Positions 28,182 through 37,862 are shown, counted from the first letter of the stretch. The stretch is DNA of 64,000 nucleotides from Pedobacter boryungensis (GCF_013204825.1 NZ_JABMKV010000001.1:248001-312000), one strand, 5' to 3'. Notes: generated from the letters alone by a model not told the origin. A program made the numbers and translations.

Positions 28182-29447
28182 ATGAACCTCTTAGTTAAGG
28201 GAATAACCATTGCCGATCCTAACAGCGAGTTTAATCAAAAAACCTGCGATGTACGCGTTGAACAAGGAAAAATCACAGCCATTTCAAAAAATCTAACACA
28301 AACTAAAGAAGAAACTGTGTTTGAAGGAAAGGGAGCAATACTTTCTCCTGGATTTTTCGATTTAAACTGTACCATAGGCGATCCAGGTTTAGAAACCAAG
28401 GAAGATATTGAAACTGGAACTGCAGCTGGAAAAGCTGGAGGGTTTACTGGATTAGCAGTTTTGCCTAGTACCAAACCTGTCGTTCAATCAAAAGGAGAGG
28501 TAGAATATATCTTAAATAAAGCAAAAGGTAATTTGGTAGATGTTTATCCAATTGGAGCAATTAGTCGCGATTTGGAAGGCAAAGAATTAGCTGAGCTTTT
28601 TGATATGAAAAATGCAGGTGCAGTTGCTTTTTCAGAGGGAAGCAAAGCAATAAGCGATGATGGTTTTGTGAGTAGAGCATTGCAATATTGTTTAGGTTTT
28701 AATGGTCTATTAATGCTGTATCCTGAAAATAAATCTATTGCAGGCAAAGCGCAAATAAACGAAAGTAAAAATAATGTGTTGTTAGGCATGAAAGGTATTC
28801 CGGCATTGGCCGAAGAAATGCAGATTTCTAGAGATATATTTTTAGCTACTTATCACGATGCACCAATTCACATTAGCAATATTTCTACAGCTGGTTCGGT
28901 TGCAATTATCAAAAAAGCCAAAAAAGATGGAGTAAAAATTACTTGCGATGTAGCAGCACATCAATTAGTTTTCACAGAAGATTTATTAAACGATTTCGAT
29001 AGCAATTACAAAGTAAAACCACCATTACGTATCAAAGCAGATCAAAAAGCATTATTAGTTGGTTTAAAAGATGGGACAATTGATGCAATTTCTTCGCAGC
29101 ATAGACCGCATGAAATAGAGTTTAAAGATGTAGAATTTGAAATTGCAGCTTACGGTATAATCGCTTTGCAAACAGTTTTACCTTTATTATTGCAGGCAGG
29201 TTTAGATGAAACAACAATTGTAGAGAAACTCTCAATCAATCCACGTCAACTCTTAAATTTACCTGTTCCAACAATTAAAGTTGGATCAGAGGCAAACTTT
29301 ACAATTTATAACCCAACCCAAAAATGGGAATACAATTCTGCTAATAATGCATCAAAATCAAGCAATTCTCCTTTATTAGGTAAAACCTTAACAGGAAAAG
29401 TGCAATTAATTTATAATAACAAACAATATCAAACATATGAACAGTAG
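28182..29447 (+). CDS. Dihydroorotase homologue lacking metal ligands (pseudo-DHOase)
   Basis: 421 residues with the class I dihydroorotase fold and length. The catalytic metal sites are degraded. The normal DxHxH of PGFxDxHxH reads DLNCT (residues 60-64). The substrate Arg of the LREPG loop is Gly (IGDPG). HISHVST reads HISNIST, so a ligand His becomes Asn 233. TDHAPH reads SQHRPH, so the catalytic Asp becomes Gln 306. Other conserved parts such as KVKPPLR and DGTIDAI remain. Non-catalytic DHOase homologues act as structural partners of aspartate transcarbamoylase in Pseudomonas (PyrC'). A similar role here is inference; no pyrB is in the window. Automatic annotation would call it pyrC. Confidence 0.85.
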   Translation: MNLLVKGITIADPNSEFNQKTCDVRVEQGKITAISKNLTQTKEETVFEGKGAILSPGFFDLNCTIGDPGLETKEDIETGTAAGKAGGFTGLAVLPSTKPVVQSKGEVEYILNKAKGNLVDVYPIGAISRDLEGKELAELFDMKNAGAVAFSEGSKAISDDGFVSRALQYCLGFNGLLMLYPENKSIAGKAQINESKNNVLLGMKGIPALAEEMQISRDIFLATYHDAPIHISNISTAGSVAIIKKAKKDGVKITCDVAAHQLVFTEDLLNDFDSNYKVKPPLRIKADQKALLVGLKDGTIDAISSQHRPHEIEFKDVEFEIAAYGIIALQTVLPLLLQAGLDETTIVEKLSINPRQLLNLPVPTIKVGSEANFTIYNPTQKWEYNSANNASKSSNSPLLGKTLTGKVQLIYNNKQYQTYEQ

Positions 29448-30111
29448 TGTAGAACAAGCGTTAATTGCATCTTTAGATCAATTTGCCGCAGCTAATAATA
29501 TAGATTCAATTGCCATTGAGCAACGTTTAGTTGAGGTTTTTGGTAAGGACATGAATTTTCTAGAAAAAGTTGCAGAGTTTGATGAAGTTTTTGACGAGTA
29601 TTCACAATTTGATGAACTAAGGGAAGTTTATTTCGATTTATTGATGATTAATTTCTTCACTAGCGATGTAAATAAATTGGAAGAAGATTATCTTGAATCT
29701 AAAGAATGGGAAAACATTGAAGAAGAGACCATTGAGCGTGGAACTGAATTGTTGAATTTGTTATTATATATTAATGAATGTCATGATGAGGAAATTAAGC
29801 CAGGTTTAGAAGACTTTTTGAAAGAGTTTTTATTAGTTGAAGAAGATGAGTTTCAAGATGAGTTTCATATTTATGAGGATTTGATTAGTAATCAGCAATT
29901 GGCTGAAAGTAGTGTAGAAGATATTTGTAGCAATGCTGATTTATTAGAATTAAGTGAAGAAATGGAAGAGCTTTTTGTGCCTTTCATGACTTTCTTCTTG
30001 CAGCCAAATGCAAGCGAAGCCACACAAAAAGAAATACTTAAATTTAGTAACAATAAGAGTTTTGATATTGCAGTATATACTTTAATTACTAATTTTAATA
30101 AAAATAGATAA
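29437..30111 (+). CDS. Acidic hypothetical protein
   Basis: 224 residues, strikingly rich in Glu and Asp and in Leu/Phe, predicted mostly helical, with no signal peptide, membrane helix or recognised domain. It starts inside the end of the pseudo-dihydroorotase gene (11-base overlap), so translation is coupled. The repeated pattern of acidic residues with FDE/FLKEF units suggests a soluble helical-repeat or adaptor protein. I do not recognise a family. Function unknown. Confidence 0.75.
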   Translation: MNSSVEQALIASLDQFAAANNIDSIAIEQRLVEVFGKDMNFLEKVAEFDEVFDEYSQFDELREVYFDLLMINFFTSDVNKLEEDYLESKEWENIEEETIERGTELLNLLLYINECHDEEIKPGLEDFLKEFLLVEEDEFQDEFHIYEDLISNQQLAESSVEDICSNADLLELSEEMEELFVPFMTFFLQPNASEATQKEILKFSNNKSFDIAVYTLITNFNKNR

Positions 30112-30132
30112 ACCTAAACTAAACTAAATAAA

Positions 30133-30705
30133 ATGGAAACAACAGAAACTGGAGTAAACCTAAAAACTGAAGCCCTAAAAAATGGTGCTATTTGGGGCGC
30201 AATTAGTATTGTAATCTTTTTAGTAACCTGGTACATGATGCCAAGTTTAATGAGCTCATATGCTTATTCTGGTATATTAATGTTAGTGGGTATTGCTTTG
30301 GCGGTATTCTTTTGTATTGATATGAGGAAAAAAGCAGGTGGATTTTGGTCATTTGGCGAAGCGTTATGGAATATTTTCGCAATGTTCTTATTATCAATGG
30401 CAATTATGTATGTTTTTAACATCATTTTTGGAAAATACATCGATCCAACCTACCCAACTACTATGAAAGAATTGGTTATGGCTAAAACAGAAGGAACGCT
30501 TAAATCTATAGGTATGGCTGAAGCAGATATGTCTCAGGCATTAGAAAAAACTTCAGAGAATTTAGATAAACAGTTTACACCAACATTTAGCCAAGCTATA
30601 GTTGGTTTTGGTATTGCTGCGGTAGTTTACTTTATTGGTGCATTAATTTTTGCTGCTATTTTTAAAAGAAATCGTCCAGTATTTTTAGGCAGTACAGAAG
30701 AATAA
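30133..30705 (+). CDS. DUF4199 family membrane protein
   Basis: 190 residues. Four membrane helices are visible: about 17-35, 43-58, 75-96 and 150-172, with a soluble loop of about 50 residues before the last. FFCIDMRKKAGGFWSFGEAL is typical of the DUF4199 family found across Bacteroidota. Function unknown. It follows the acidic protein after 21 bases and ends before a hairpin. Confidence 0.85.
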   Translation: METTETGVNLKTEALKNGAIWGAISIVIFLVTWYMMPSLMSSYAYSGILMLVGIALAVFFCIDMRKKAGGFWSFGEALWNIFAMFLLSMAIMYVFNIIFGKYIDPTYPTTMKELVMAKTEGTLKSIGMAEADMSQALEKTSENLDKQFTPTFSQAIVGFGIAAVVYFIGALIFAAIFKRNRPVFLGSTEE

Positions 30706-30729
30706 TTAATCCTTATATTAAATTTATCA

Positions 30730-30772
30730 ACGTGCAGGTTTTGTCATATAATTTGATGAAATTTGCACGTTT
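30730..30772 (+). terminator. Hairpin after the DUF4199 gene
   Basis: AACGTGCA (30730-30737) pairs perfectly with TGCACGTT (30765-30772) across a 27-base AT-rich loop. There is only a short T run after it, so terminator activity is uncertain. Confidence 0.4.
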
Positions 30773-30779
30773 CTAATTA

Positions 30780-30865
30780 TACGTCATTGGAACGAAGGTT
30801 GGTAATAACCAAGCATGTGACAATCTGTTTAAATAACATTGTTTCATTATTCCTTCGCAAAGACG
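30780..30865. repeat. Decayed palindromic intergenic repeat (REP-like)
   Basis: The left end reads CGTCATTGGAACGAAGG and the right end TTCCTTCGCAAAGACG, partly complementary, with CAATCTG inside. This resembles the CGTCATTGCGAGG...AACGAAGCAATC palindromes scattered between genes in Bacteroidota. The arms have diverged, so it is an old copy. Confidence 0.55.
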
Positions 30866-30878
30866 ATAACGCTAAAAA

Positions 30879-31829
30879 ATGGATATATCAGTTGTAGTAC
30901 CTTTATATAACGAGGAAGAATCTTTACCAGAGTTAATCGCTTGGATAGATAAAGTGATGGTCGAAAATAATTTTTCATATGAAGCAGTTTTTGTAGACGA
31001 TGGCAGTACAGATACCTCATGGGCTGTAATTGAAGAATTGAAAAATACATACAACACCATTAAAGCAATTAAATTCAGAAGAAATTACGGTAAATCTGCA
31101 GCCTTAAATGTAGCTTTTGAAGCCTCACAAGGTGATGTAATTATTACAATGGATGCTGATTTACAAGATAGTCCAGATGAAATTCCAGAATTGTATCGTC
31201 GAATTAAAGAAGAGAATTACGATATCGTTTCAGGTTGGAAAAGAAAACGCTACGATCCCATTACTAAAACTATCCCTACAAAATTATTTAATGCCGCAAC
31301 ACGTAAAATGAGCGGTATTCAACTTAATGACTTCAATTGTGGCTTAAAAGCTTACCGAAAAGATGTGGTTAAAACCATAGAAGTATATGGCGAAATGCAC
31401 CGTTACATTCCAGTAATTGCAAAATGGGCAGGTTTTACTAAAATAGGAGAGCAGGTTGTAGAGCATAGAGCCAGAAAATATGGTACTACCAAGTTTGGTA
31501 TGAGTAGGTTCATTAATGGATTTCTAGATTTACTTTCTATCTTCTTTGTAGGGAAATTTGGAAAACGTCCTATGCACTTTTTTGGCTCGTTAGGTGTATT
31601 AAGTTTCTTTTTAGGAATAATTATGACTTTGTGGATGATTGGCGTTAAATTATATCATATAGCAGCTCATATTCCTTATAAAAGAGAAATCACTGACCAA
31701 CCTTTATTTTATATTTCTTTAGTAGCCATTATTGTTGGTTCTCAAATGTTTTTAGCAGGATTTGTTGCTGAGCTTTTATCACGCAATGCGCCAGAAAGAA
31801 ATCAATATTTAATTGAGAAAGAGATTTAA
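30879..31829 (+). CDS. GT2 glycosyltransferase (DPM1/GtrB-like)
   Basis: 316 residues. The GT-A domain shows VVVPLYNEEESLPEL at the N-terminus, FVDDGSTDTS near 45, and the metal-binding TMDADLQDSPDE near 92, all typical of polyprenyl-phosphate sugar transferases. Two membrane helices follow in the C-terminus (about 230-255 and 270-295). The family transfers a sugar from a nucleotide donor to undecaprenyl phosphate for later use outside the membrane. It is followed by a second GT2 gene 64 bases on. Confidence 0.92.
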   Translation: MDISVVVPLYNEEESLPELIAWIDKVMVENNFSYEAVFVDDGSTDTSWAVIEELKNTYNTIKAIKFRRNYGKSAALNVAFEASQGDVIITMDADLQDSPDEIPELYRRIKEENYDIVSGWKRKRYDPITKTIPTKLFNAATRKMSGIQLNDFNCGLKAYRKDVVKTIEVYGEMHRYIPVIAKWAGFTKIGEQVVEHRARKYGTTKFGMSRFINGFLDLLSIFFVGKFGKRPMHFFGSLGVLSFFLGIIMTLWMIGVKLYHIAAHIPYKREITDQPLFYISLVAIIVGSQMFLAGFVAELLSRNAPERNQYLIEKEI

Positions 31830-31893
31830 GGCGTAAGGTTTAAGGCGTATGTCCAAAACCCCTAACTTTAACCTTCAACTTATAAAATTCAAA

Positions 31894-32862
31894 ATGTTTT
31901 TCTCCATTATCATTCCACTTTATAATCGCCCACAAGAAATTGATGAGCTTTTAACTACTTTAACTGCACAAACCTATACACAGTTTGAAGTGTTGGTTAT
32001 TGAAGATGGTTCTGTAAATGATGCTGCAGCTATTGTGGCTTCTTATACAGATAAACTGGATGTTAAATATTTTGTAAAACCAAATGGCGGACAAGGTTTT
32101 GCTCGTAATTTTGGATTTGAGCGAGCTAAAGGCGATTATTTTATCATTTTCGATTCAGACTGTTTAATTCCAGAAGATTATTTAGAAATTGTAAAGAATT
32201 ATCTATTCGAACATCAGTTAGATGCGTATGGAGGTCCAGATGCTGCTCATGAAACTTTTACACCAGTTCAAAAAGCAATTAGCTACGCAATGACCTCTCC
32301 ATTTACCACAGGTGGAATTCGCGGTAATAAAAAACATATTGGACAATTTCACCCACGCAGTTTTAACATGGGTGTTTCTAGAGAAGTTTATGAAAAAGTT
32401 GGTGGTTTTATTTTAACTCGTCTAGGCGAAGATATTGAATATAGCATTCGTATTCATGAAAATGGATTTAAAATTGGATTAATACCTGCGGCGAAAGTTT
32501 TTCATAAAAGAAGAACAAGTTTTAGTCAATTTTATAAACAATTGCACTTCTTTGGCAGAGCTCGTATTAATATTTACAAACATTTTCCATCAGAATTAAA
32601 AGCAGTTCATTTTTTTCCTGCTTTATTTACTTTAGGTACGGCTTTTATGCTGTTATGCAATGTGTTTTATTCGCCATTGGCCTATATTTGTAACTTCTTT
32701 TTTGTGCTTTATTTTCTGTTGATATTTTTTCATGCATGGCAGGTTAACAAATCAATAAAAATTGCACTTTTGAGTGTTGTTGCATCGTTTATACAACTAA
32801 CGGCGTATGGCTTAGGTTTTATACAAGATTTTTTTAAAAGAATAATAGTTAAACAATCATGA
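31894..32862 (+). CDS. GT2 glycosyltransferase
   Basis: 322 residues from ATG 31894, which begins directly with the GT-A strand MFFSIIIPLYNRP. An ATG 45 bases upstream would add a short extension in a low-complexity stretch and is less likely. DXD-type motif FDSDC is near residue 85, and the acceptor-site region GEDIEYS near 185. Two C-terminal hydrophobic segments (about 245-300) suggest membrane association. Donor and acceptor are unknown. Its end overlaps the next gene by four bases. Confidence 0.88.
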   Translation: MFFSIIIPLYNRPQEIDELLTTLTAQTYTQFEVLVIEDGSVNDAAAIVASYTDKLDVKYFVKPNGGQGFARNFGFERAKGDYFIIFDSDCLIPEDYLEIVKNYLFEHQLDAYGGPDAAHETFTPVQKAISYAMTSPFTTGGIRGNKKHIGQFHPRSFNMGVSREVYEKVGGFILTRLGEDIEYSIRIHENGFKIGLIPAAKVFHKRRTSFSQFYKQLHFFGRARINIYKHFPSELKAVHFFPALFTLGTAFMLLCNVFYSPLAYICNFFFVLYFLLIFFHAWQVNKSIKIALLSVVASFIQLTAYGLGFIQDFFKRIIVKQS

Positions 32863-33737
32863 TAGATTATTTGAAGGAAAGTACTTTCGCAGTAAAAGAT
32901 GTAATTATGCAAGCGTGGAAAGTTACCCGTGATAACTATTTCTCCATTGCTACACTCTGTTTTTTGATATTCATCACCGCATTTACCTCAACTTTTATGG
33001 CCTTTTTTATGGGCGAACTGAATATTGGTATAAGAGTTTTGATGTTACTTATCTTTATCATGAGTTATTGCGTAGTAGAGTTATGTTTAATTAAATATAT
33101 TTTCAGATTGCTTGATCACCAAGAAGAAACAGATATAAAAATTATTGATACACTGCCTACAAGAACAGAAATTATAAGATTTCTAATTGGAACCGTATAT
33201 TTTGGACTAAGTATTTTTTTAGTAGGTATCTTATTGATGCCAGTACTTTATATTTTAGATTTGATTTTAAAATTTGCAGTAAATCAAGGGCTGATTAATA
33301 ATTTTACCTATGCTGGAAAAGTGATTGTGAATGTTGCAGTTGCAATTGCTATGCTAAGCATTTTCTTCACATTTATTCGAATCATTTTCTTTCCGTTTTT
33401 TATTATCGACAAACACTGTCCTCCGTTCGAATCTATTAAATTAAGTTTAGCTACCACAAAAGGTAATTTTATCAAGCTTTTATTTATTTTATTAGGTCTA
33501 GTACTAGTTCAAGCAATTGTTTTTGGCTTTTTCTATATCGTAATTGTGATGGGTTTTCGCTTAATTAATTACTTTTTTGATTACGATATCAATCAATATA
33601 TCTCTTTAATTGTTGTTGTATTTAGTTCATTTGTTATTGTGCCCTTTAGTACGGCCTTTTTTACTGTAGCTTATCGTAAAATAATGAACGAATACAGGGG
33701 CGATGAGCACCCTGATATTATACACAATATTGTTTAA
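32859..33737 (+). CDS. Polytopic membrane protein
   Basis: 292 residues with about six membrane helices (about 30-52, 60-80, 110-135, 155-180, 205-230, 240-265). No family recognised with certainty; the layout resembles uncharacterised Bacteroidota proteins with a glycerophosphodiester-type membrane domain. The ATGA overlap with the preceding glycosyltransferase indicates co-translation, so a role linked to glycan or lipid handling in the membrane is possible. Confidence 0.75.
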   Translation: MIDYLKESTFAVKDVIMQAWKVTRDNYFSIATLCFLIFITAFTSTFMAFFMGELNIGIRVLMLLIFIMSYCVVELCLIKYIFRLLDHQEETDIKIIDTLPTRTEIIRFLIGTVYFGLSIFLVGILLMPVLYILDLILKFAVNQGLINNFTYAGKVIVNVAVAIAMLSIFFTFIRIIFFPFFIIDKHCPPFESIKLSLATTKGNFIKLLFILLGLVLVQAIVFGFFYIVIVMGFRLINYFFDYDINQYISLIVVVFSSFVIVPFSTAFFTVAYRKIMNEYRGDEHPDIIHNIV

Positions 33738-33779
33738 TGGTCGTTACATTCACTTACTCTCTCATTTATACTTAAAAAT

Positions 33780-35288
33780 ATGGGATTAAAAGCAGCACTA
33801 AGTAAGCCATTTGCTGCATGGGTTGTAAAAGGCATCAACAAATGGAAAAGCAACGCTTTGAAGGCACAAAATGATGTATTTCATTCGCTTATTAAATCGG
33901 CAATGCCTACTGTTTTTGGCAAGGATCACCATTTCAATTCCATTAAAAATTACGAAGATTTTAAGTTAAATGTTCCAGTACGAGACTATGAAGGCTTAAG
34001 AACTTATATAGATAGAGTAGTTGCGGGCGAAAAAGATATCCTTTGGAGGGGTAAACCAAAATATTTTGCAAAAACCTCCGGTACTACTTCTGGTGTAAAA
34101 TATATTCCTATTTCTAAAGAATCGATGCCAGAGCATATTAAAGCTGCTCGTAATGCATTATTAACTTATATCCATGAAACTGGCAAAGCCGATTTTGTAA
34201 ACGGTAAAATGATTTTCCTACAAGGAAGCCCCATTTTGATTAAGAAGAATGGAATTAATGTAGGTCGTTTATCAGGTATTGTGGCTCATTTAGTTCCTGC
34301 ATATTTACAAAAGAATAGATTGCCATCTTACGCTACTAATTGTATTGAAGATTGGGAAGAAAAAGTGGATGCAATTGTTCATGAAACGTTGCACAAAGAT
34401 ATGACGCTCATTTCTGGTATTCCGCCTTGGGTACAAATGTACTTTGATAAATTGAGTGAGAAAACTGGGGGGAAAAAAATCAAGAATATTTTTAAGAATT
34501 TTAGTCTATTTGTGTACGGTGGCGTTAATTATGAGCCTTATCGAGCTAAAATTGAAGCAAGTATTGATCGAAAAGTCGATGCGATTGAAACCTATCCCGC
34601 ATCTGAAGGTTTTATTGCTTACCAAGATAAACAAGATGATAAAAGTTTGTTGCTTTTGGTTAAGGCAGGAATTTTTTATGAATTTATTCCAGCTGACGAA
34701 TATTACAACGAAAACCCGACTCGTTTAAGCTTGGCTGAAATAGAATTAGATAAAAATTACGCACTAATTTTAAATACAAATGCTGGTTTATGGGGTTATA
34801 GCATTGGTGATACTGTCAAATTTGTTTCTAAAAATCCGTATAAAATTTTAGTTACTGGTCGTATTAAGCATTTTATATCTGCGTTTGGAGAACATGTAAT
34901 TGGCGAAGAAGTAGAGCATGCGATTTTAACAGTAGCAAATGAAGAAGGAATAGAAATTACAGAGTTTACAGTCGCACCTCAAGTAAATCCTTCGGAGGGC
35001 GAATTGCCTTACCATGAATGGTTTGTAGAATTTGCAAATGCTCCAAAAGATATTAAAGCATTTAGTGAGAAAGTCGATCTTGCTTTGCAACAAAAAAATA
35101 TTTACTATTTTGACCTGATTGAAGGGAAAATTTTGCAGAAACTGATTATTCGGCCACTACAAAAAGATGCCTTTGTGAATTATATGCGAGCACAAGGGAA
35201 ATTAGGTGGACAAAACAAAGTTCCAAGATTAAGTAACGATAGGAAATTGGCAGAGGTTTTAGAAAAGTATATTAGAAAAGAAGGTTGA
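33780..35288 (+). CDS. GH3 (auxin-responsive promoter) family acyl-adenylating protein
   Basis: 502 residues. The ANL-type ATP motif FAKTSGTTSGVKYIP (about residues 98-112) and YPASEGFIAYQ (about 275) match the GH3 family, whose plant members conjugate amino acids to jasmonate or auxin. Bacterial members are common in Bacteroidota but their substrates are unknown. The C-terminal small domain shows TGRIKHFISAFGEHV. Its stop overlaps the TTG start of dxr by three bases, so it is translated together with dxr and rseP. Confidence 0.88.
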   Translation: MGLKAALSKPFAAWVVKGINKWKSNALKAQNDVFHSLIKSAMPTVFGKDHHFNSIKNYEDFKLNVPVRDYEGLRTYIDRVVAGEKDILWRGKPKYFAKTSGTTSGVKYIPISKESMPEHIKAARNALLTYIHETGKADFVNGKMIFLQGSPILIKKNGINVGRLSGIVAHLVPAYLQKNRLPSYATNCIEDWEEKVDAIVHETLHKDMTLISGIPPWVQMYFDKLSEKTGGKKIKNIFKNFSLFVYGGVNYEPYRAKIEASIDRKVDAIETYPASEGFIAYQDKQDDKSLLLLVKAGIFYEFIPADEYYNENPTRLSLAEIELDKNYALILNTNAGLWGYSIGDTVKFVSKNPYKILVTGRIKHFISAFGEHVIGEEVEHAILTVANEEGIEITEFTVAPQVNPSEGELPYHEWFVEFANAPKDIKAFSEKVDLALQQKNIYYFDLIEGKILQKLIIRPLQKDAFVNYMRAQGKLGGQNKVPRLSNDRKLAEVLEKYIRKEG

Positions 35289-36463
35289 AAAATATATCCA
35301 TATTAGGTAGCACAGGTTCTATTGGAACACAAGCATTGGAAGTAGTTAGGGCAAACCCTGATTTATACAAAGTTGATGTGTTAACGGCTCAGAATAATGC
35401 AGAACTTTTAATTCAGCAAGCCTTAGAATTTAAGCCAGAATTAGTGGTGATTACATGTGAAGATCATTACTTAAAAGTAAAGGAAGCACTATCAAGTGTT
35501 AATGTATTGTGTGGTGAAGATGCATTAATTGCTGCGGTTCAATTGCCACAAACTCAATTTGTACTTACTGCAATTATGGGAGCAGTAGGCTTAAAACCAA
35601 CCATTGCTGCTATTGAAGCGAAAAAAGATATCGGCCTTGCCAATAAAGAAACATTGGTGGTTGCTGGCGAATTAGTAATGCAATTGGCTAAGAAAAATGA
35701 GGTGAAGATTATTCCAGTGGATTCAGAGCATTCTGCTATATTTCAATGTTTGGTTGGCGAAGAAAATAATCCTATAGAAAAAATCTTTTTAACTGCATCT
35801 GGCGGACCATTTAGAGGTAAAGATTTAGATTTTTTAGCTAATGTTACTAAGAAAGAAGCTTTAAAACATCCAAATTGGGTGATGGGCGCAAAAATCACTA
35901 TTGATTCTGCATCATTAATGAATAAAGGATTAGAGGCAATAGAAGCAAAATGGTTATTTGATTTAACCTCAGAGCAAATTGAAGTTGTAGTACATCCGCA
36001 ATCTATTGTTCATTCGATGGTTCAATTTACAGATGGATCAATTAAAGCACAATTGGGTTTGCCCGATATGAAATTGCCCATTCATTATGCATTGGCTTAT
36101 CCACAAAGAGCAAAAAGCAATTTTGAACGGTTTAGTTTTTTAAATTATCCAGAACTTACATTTTCTGAGGCAGATACAAAAAGTTTTCGTAACCTTGACC
36201 TTGCCTTCGTAGCTATGAAAAAAGGTGGTAATATGCCTTGCATAATTAATGCAGCAAACGAAGTTGTAGTAGAAGCTTTTTTGAAAGATCATATTGGCTT
36301 CCTTGAAATGAGCGTTGTGATAGAAGAATGCATGCAAAAAATAGATTTTATTGCACAACCAACACTTAATAATTATTTAGAAACCGATAAGCAGACACGT
36401 ATATTTGCAAGTCAACTCGTAACAAAACAAAGTTTAACAAATCTAAAATCAAAAACATACTAA
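35285..36463 (+). CDS. dxr: 1-deoxy-D-xylulose-5-phosphate reductoisomerase
   Basis: 392 residues, full length. N-terminal NADPH site ILGSTGSIGTQALEV; GLANKETLVVAGE; metal- and substrate-binding segment PVDSEHSAIFQCL near 150; TASGGPFRG; and MNKGLEAIEAKWLF. It is the first committed enzyme of the MEP isoprenoid pathway. The start is TTG, overlapping the stop of the GH3 gene (TTGA). It is followed seven bases later by rseP, a dxr-rseP order seen widely in bacteria. Confidence 0.97.
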   Translation: MKNISILGSTGSIGTQALEVVRANPDLYKVDVLTAQNNAELLIQQALEFKPELVVITCEDHYLKVKEALSSVNVLCGEDALIAAVQLPQTQFVLTAIMGAVGLKPTIAAIEAKKDIGLANKETLVVAGELVMQLAKKNEVKIIPVDSEHSAIFQCLVGEENNPIEKIFLTASGGPFRGKDLDFLANVTKKEALKHPNWVMGAKITIDSASLMNKGLEAIEAKWLFDLTSEQIEVVVHPQSIVHSMVQFTDGSIKAQLGLPDMKLPIHYALAYPQRAKSNFERFSFLNYPELTFSEADTKSFRNLDLAFVAMKKGGNMPCIINAANEVVVEAFLKDHIGFLEMSVVIEECMQKIDFIAQPTLNNYLETDKQTRIFASQLVTKQSLTNLKSKTY

Positions 36464-36470
36464 ATACTAT

Positions 36471-37862
36471 ATGAACGGACTGATTATGGCGGGCCAGCTT
36501 TTGCTGGGATTATCGATACTAGTAATTTTACACGAATTAGGACATTTTTTAGCGGCACGTGCCTTCGGAATAAAAGTTGAAAAATTTTATCTTTTCTTTG
36601 ATGCTTGGGGATTTAAACTGATAAGTTTTAAAGTTGGTGATACTGAATATGGAATTGGGTGGTTGCCTTTAGGAGGCTATGTGAAAATTTCGGGAATGAT
36701 TGACGAATCAATGGATGTAGAGCAAATGGCATTACCTCCAGAACCTTGGGAATTTCGTTCTAAACCGGCTTGGCAACGCTTGATTGTGATGTTGGGAGGT
36801 ATCATTGTAAATATAATTGTAGGTATTTTCATTTTCTGGATGCTTACATTTAAATATGGTGAAACCTATATTCCAAATGATAAATTAGCAAATGGTATAC
36901 ACCCCGGTATAATAGGAGAGGAAATTGGTCTAAAAGACGGAGATAAAATTTTAGCGATTAACGGTCAAAAAGTAATTCGCTTTGAAGAATTGATTAGTTC
37001 AAAAGTTCTATTGAGTGGCCCGAAATTAACTATTTCTCGTAATGGTAAAGCTATTGATTTAAAAGTTCCTGAAACGGTTTTAAACAGCATTAGCAAACAC
37101 GGAATTGAAGAATTTGTAGAGCCAAGAATTGTTGCTCAAAAAATATCCCAAGTAGATAAACCTACAACTACAGTAGAATCTAAAGGATTTCTTAGCCGTT
37201 TGTTTTCTAAAAAAGAAGCGACAAAAGTATATACTCCAGCGTATGATGCCGGAATGAAAGTTGGTGATAGCGTAATTTCAGTTAATGGAAAACCTGTTCA
37301 TTATTTAAATGATTTTACAACAGAAGTTCAAAAATCTGCAGGAAAAACAATTGACATTAAAGTATTACGTAATGGTAATTTAGTAGATCTCACTCCAAAA
37401 GTAACAACAGATGGTACTATAGGTATTGCTATAGCAAAAGCTAAATTGCCAATTAGCCATGTCGATTATAATTTCTTTGAATCTTTAACAGTTGGTACAT
37501 CTAAAGCATGGACAACTTTTGCTGATAACGGTAAGGGAATTTGGAAAATGATAACAGGGAAAGTTAGCGCTCGTAACATTAGCAGTCCTATTGGTATCGC
37601 TAAAGTTTATGGCAGTGAGTTCGATTGGGCAAACTTCTGGCGTTTAACAGGATTAATTTCTATGGCATTAGCCTTTATGAATTTATTGCCAATTCCTGCT
37701 TTAGATGGCGGTCACGTTGTATTCTTAATTGTAGAAATGATTAAAGGAAAGCCCTTGGGTGATAAATTTATGGAACGTGCTCAAGTAGTAGGTTTCGTAA
37801 TTTTATTAAGTTTAATGGTGTTCGCCTTTGGTAACGATATCCTTAAAATATTTGGCAAATAA
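36471..37862 (+). CDS. rseP: RIP metalloprotease RseP (site-2 protease)
   Basis: 463 residues. Zinc motif HELGHFLAAR near residue 22 and the second metal-site motif IPALDGGHV near 406, with membrane helices at about 5-25, 110-130, 395-415 and 435-455. Two PDZ-like segments lie in the periplasmic region (IIGEEIGLKDGDKILAING and AGMKVGDSVISVNG). It cuts membrane-embedded anti-sigma factors or signal peptides. It is the last gene of the dxr unit, before a palindromic repeat. Confidence 0.94.
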   Translation: MNGLIMAGQLLLGLSILVILHELGHFLAARAFGIKVEKFYLFFDAWGFKLISFKVGDTEYGIGWLPLGGYVKISGMIDESMDVEQMALPPEPWEFRSKPAWQRLIVMLGGIIVNIIVGIFIFWMLTFKYGETYIPNDKLANGIHPGIIGEEIGLKDGDKILAINGQKVIRFEELISSKVLLSGPKLTISRNGKAIDLKVPETVLNSISKHGIEEFVEPRIVAQKISQVDKPTTTVESKGFLSRLFSKKEATKVYTPAYDAGMKVGDSVISVNGKPVHYLNDFTTEVQKSAGKTIDIKVLRNGNLVDLTPKVTTDGTIGIAIAKAKLPISHVDYNFFESLTVGTSKAWTTFADNGKGIWKMITGKVSARNISSPIGIAKVYGSEFDWANFWRLTGLISMALAFMNLLPIPALDGGHVVFLIVEMIKGKPLGDKFMERAQVVGFVILLSLMVFAFGNDILKIFGK

